This document shows positions 7,186-7,595 of a stretch of 7,595 nucleotides of DNA, one piece after another. Both the position numbers and the translations under genes were made by a program. This stretch comes from Helicobacteraceae bacterium (GTDB lineage Bacteria; Campylobacterota; Campylobacteria; Campylobacterales; SZUA-545): contig JAISMA010000052.1 in the NCBI GenBank assembly GCA_031276985.1, positions 1 through 7,595 of the forward strand, read 5' to 3'. The notes beneath the pieces are model-generated. The model made no database searches and was not told the origin of the DNA. It saw only the letters and a program-made list of their open reading frames with translations. Positions within the stretch are counted from its first letter, which is position 1, and each line of letters begins with the position of its first letter.

Positions 7186-7272
7186 ACGCATAATTTTTAT
7201 TCAAAACGACGAAAAAAAAGATAGAGTTATAAACGCAAAGCGAGTTTGTCAAACTAGCCGCTTAGATCGGTT
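7186..7272. other. Convergent intergenic region between ybeY and the right-edge gene
   Basis: This 87-base spacer separates the ends of two genes that face each other. It is A/T-rich on the ybeY side, with a run of eight A (7212-7219), and contains one imperfect hairpin at 7239-7262. No open frame or RNA gene is apparent. Confidence 0.6.
7239..7262 (-). terminator. Imperfect hairpin, possible terminator of the right-edge gene
   Basis: AGCGAGTTT (7239-7247) can pair with AAACT (7251-7255) and CGCT (7259-7262), leaving a 3-base loop and a 3-base AGC bulge. On the minus strand it starts 11 bases past the stop codon of the right-edge gene and is followed by TTGCGTTTATAA, then by eight T further on. 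The bulge and interrupted T tail make it a weak call; it could also serve ybeY on the plus strand. Confidence 0.35.
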
Positions 7273-7595
7273 TCAGCAGTCGCGGCATGCCCAAAATACA
7301 ACCTCGATTCCGCCGTTTTTGCTCCTAAAAGTATACGACCGCGAAGTTACCAGCGCCAAGTCGATCGTAAGCTCGTTTTCGCCGTTCCATATATACGAAA
7401 CTTTCAGCGGATTTTCCCACTCTTCGCGGCTTTCGATCGTAACGTCGTACTTGAGATTTTTGCGGGCTACAAGCTCCTTTTTCCACGCAATGCGCGAATA
7501 ATCGTCGATTTGTCCGATCGCGCCGTTTAGATAGCCCGAATAAACCTGCCGAAGCGTTTGGTTTGGATAAAAACATGCGTAGCTAAGATAGTAGC
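7273..7595 (-). CDS. Unidentified protein, C-terminal part only
   Basis: An open frame enters from the window edge and ends at TGA (7275-7273), giving about 107 visible residues; the start lies beyond base 7595. I do not recognise the family. The visible part alternates short beta-like stretches (KYDVTIESREEW, LKVSYIWNG, ELTIDLALVTSR, GGIEVVFWA) and ends in CRDC. A beta-rich domain closing with cysteines is seen in some secreted or pilin-like proteins, but no signal peptide or prepilin site can be checked here. This frame is preferred to the overlapping 83-residue minus-strand frame at 7325-7576 because it is open to the edge, uses codons like the neighbours (GCG, CGC, ATC, GAA) and has a balanced composition, whereas the other is very rich in Arg, Lys and Ser. 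Confidence 0.6.
   Translation of the reverse strand, partial: YYLSYACFYPNQTLRQVYSGYLNGAIGQIDDYSRIAWKKELVARKNLKYDVTIESREEWENPLKVSYIWNGENELTIDLALVTSRSYTFRSKNGGIEVVFWACRDC

Noticed and set aside
7325..7576. An 83-residue minus-strand open frame
   Set aside because: It overlaps the frame that is open to the window edge; its heavy Arg/Lys/Ser content fits an out-of-frame shadow.
1..7595. tRNA, rRNA, insertion-sequence ends or attachment sites
   Set aside because: I saw no cloverleaf, rRNA segment, transposase motif or paired terminal repeats on reading both strands.

Overview
The window looks like chromosome from a member of the Campylobacterota (Helicobacter/Campylobacter relatives). The main reason is DnaE, whose N-terminal half reads like the Helicobacter/Campylobacter protein, including the PHP start and the TP-rich segment after it. 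The T-tract plus TATAAT promoter style also fits. GC content is moderate (mid-40s percent by eye), and the hexamer CGATCG is strikingly common in every gene and spacer. The genus cannot be named from this sequence.

Left arm, minus strand (1-2106). Reading leftward from about 2150: a sigma70-type promoter, then a lipoprotein c-type cytochrome (2106-1627) with a duplicated proline/valine tether, then a hairpin terminator candidate (1589-1614). Next comes a two-gene restriction-modification unit. It consists of a probable type II restriction endonuclease (1518-895) whose last 8 bases overlap the start of an N6-adenine DNA methyltransferase (902 to beyond base 1). The methyltransferase is cut by the window edge and has no stop codon inside it.

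Centre and right, plus strand (2362-7185). After a 255-bp divergent intergenic region comes a probable operon: dnaE (replicative DNA polymerase III alpha subunit, 1242 residues), a uracil-DNA-glycosylase-superfamily protein, and ybeY (rRNA-maturation endoribonuclease). Spacings are short and no terminator is visible between them. The unit joins chromosome replication, a possible base-excision repair enzyme and ribosome maturation/quality control.

Right edge, minus strand (7273-7595). The C-terminal 107 residues or so of an unidentified protein converge on ybeY, with an imperfect hairpin between them. No tRNA, rRNA, CRISPR array, insertion sequence or attachment site was seen. I did not find a clearly new multigene system. 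The items most worth following are the restriction-modification pair with an unusual nuclease motif, the glycosylase-like gene between dnaE and ybeY, and the CGATCG excess.
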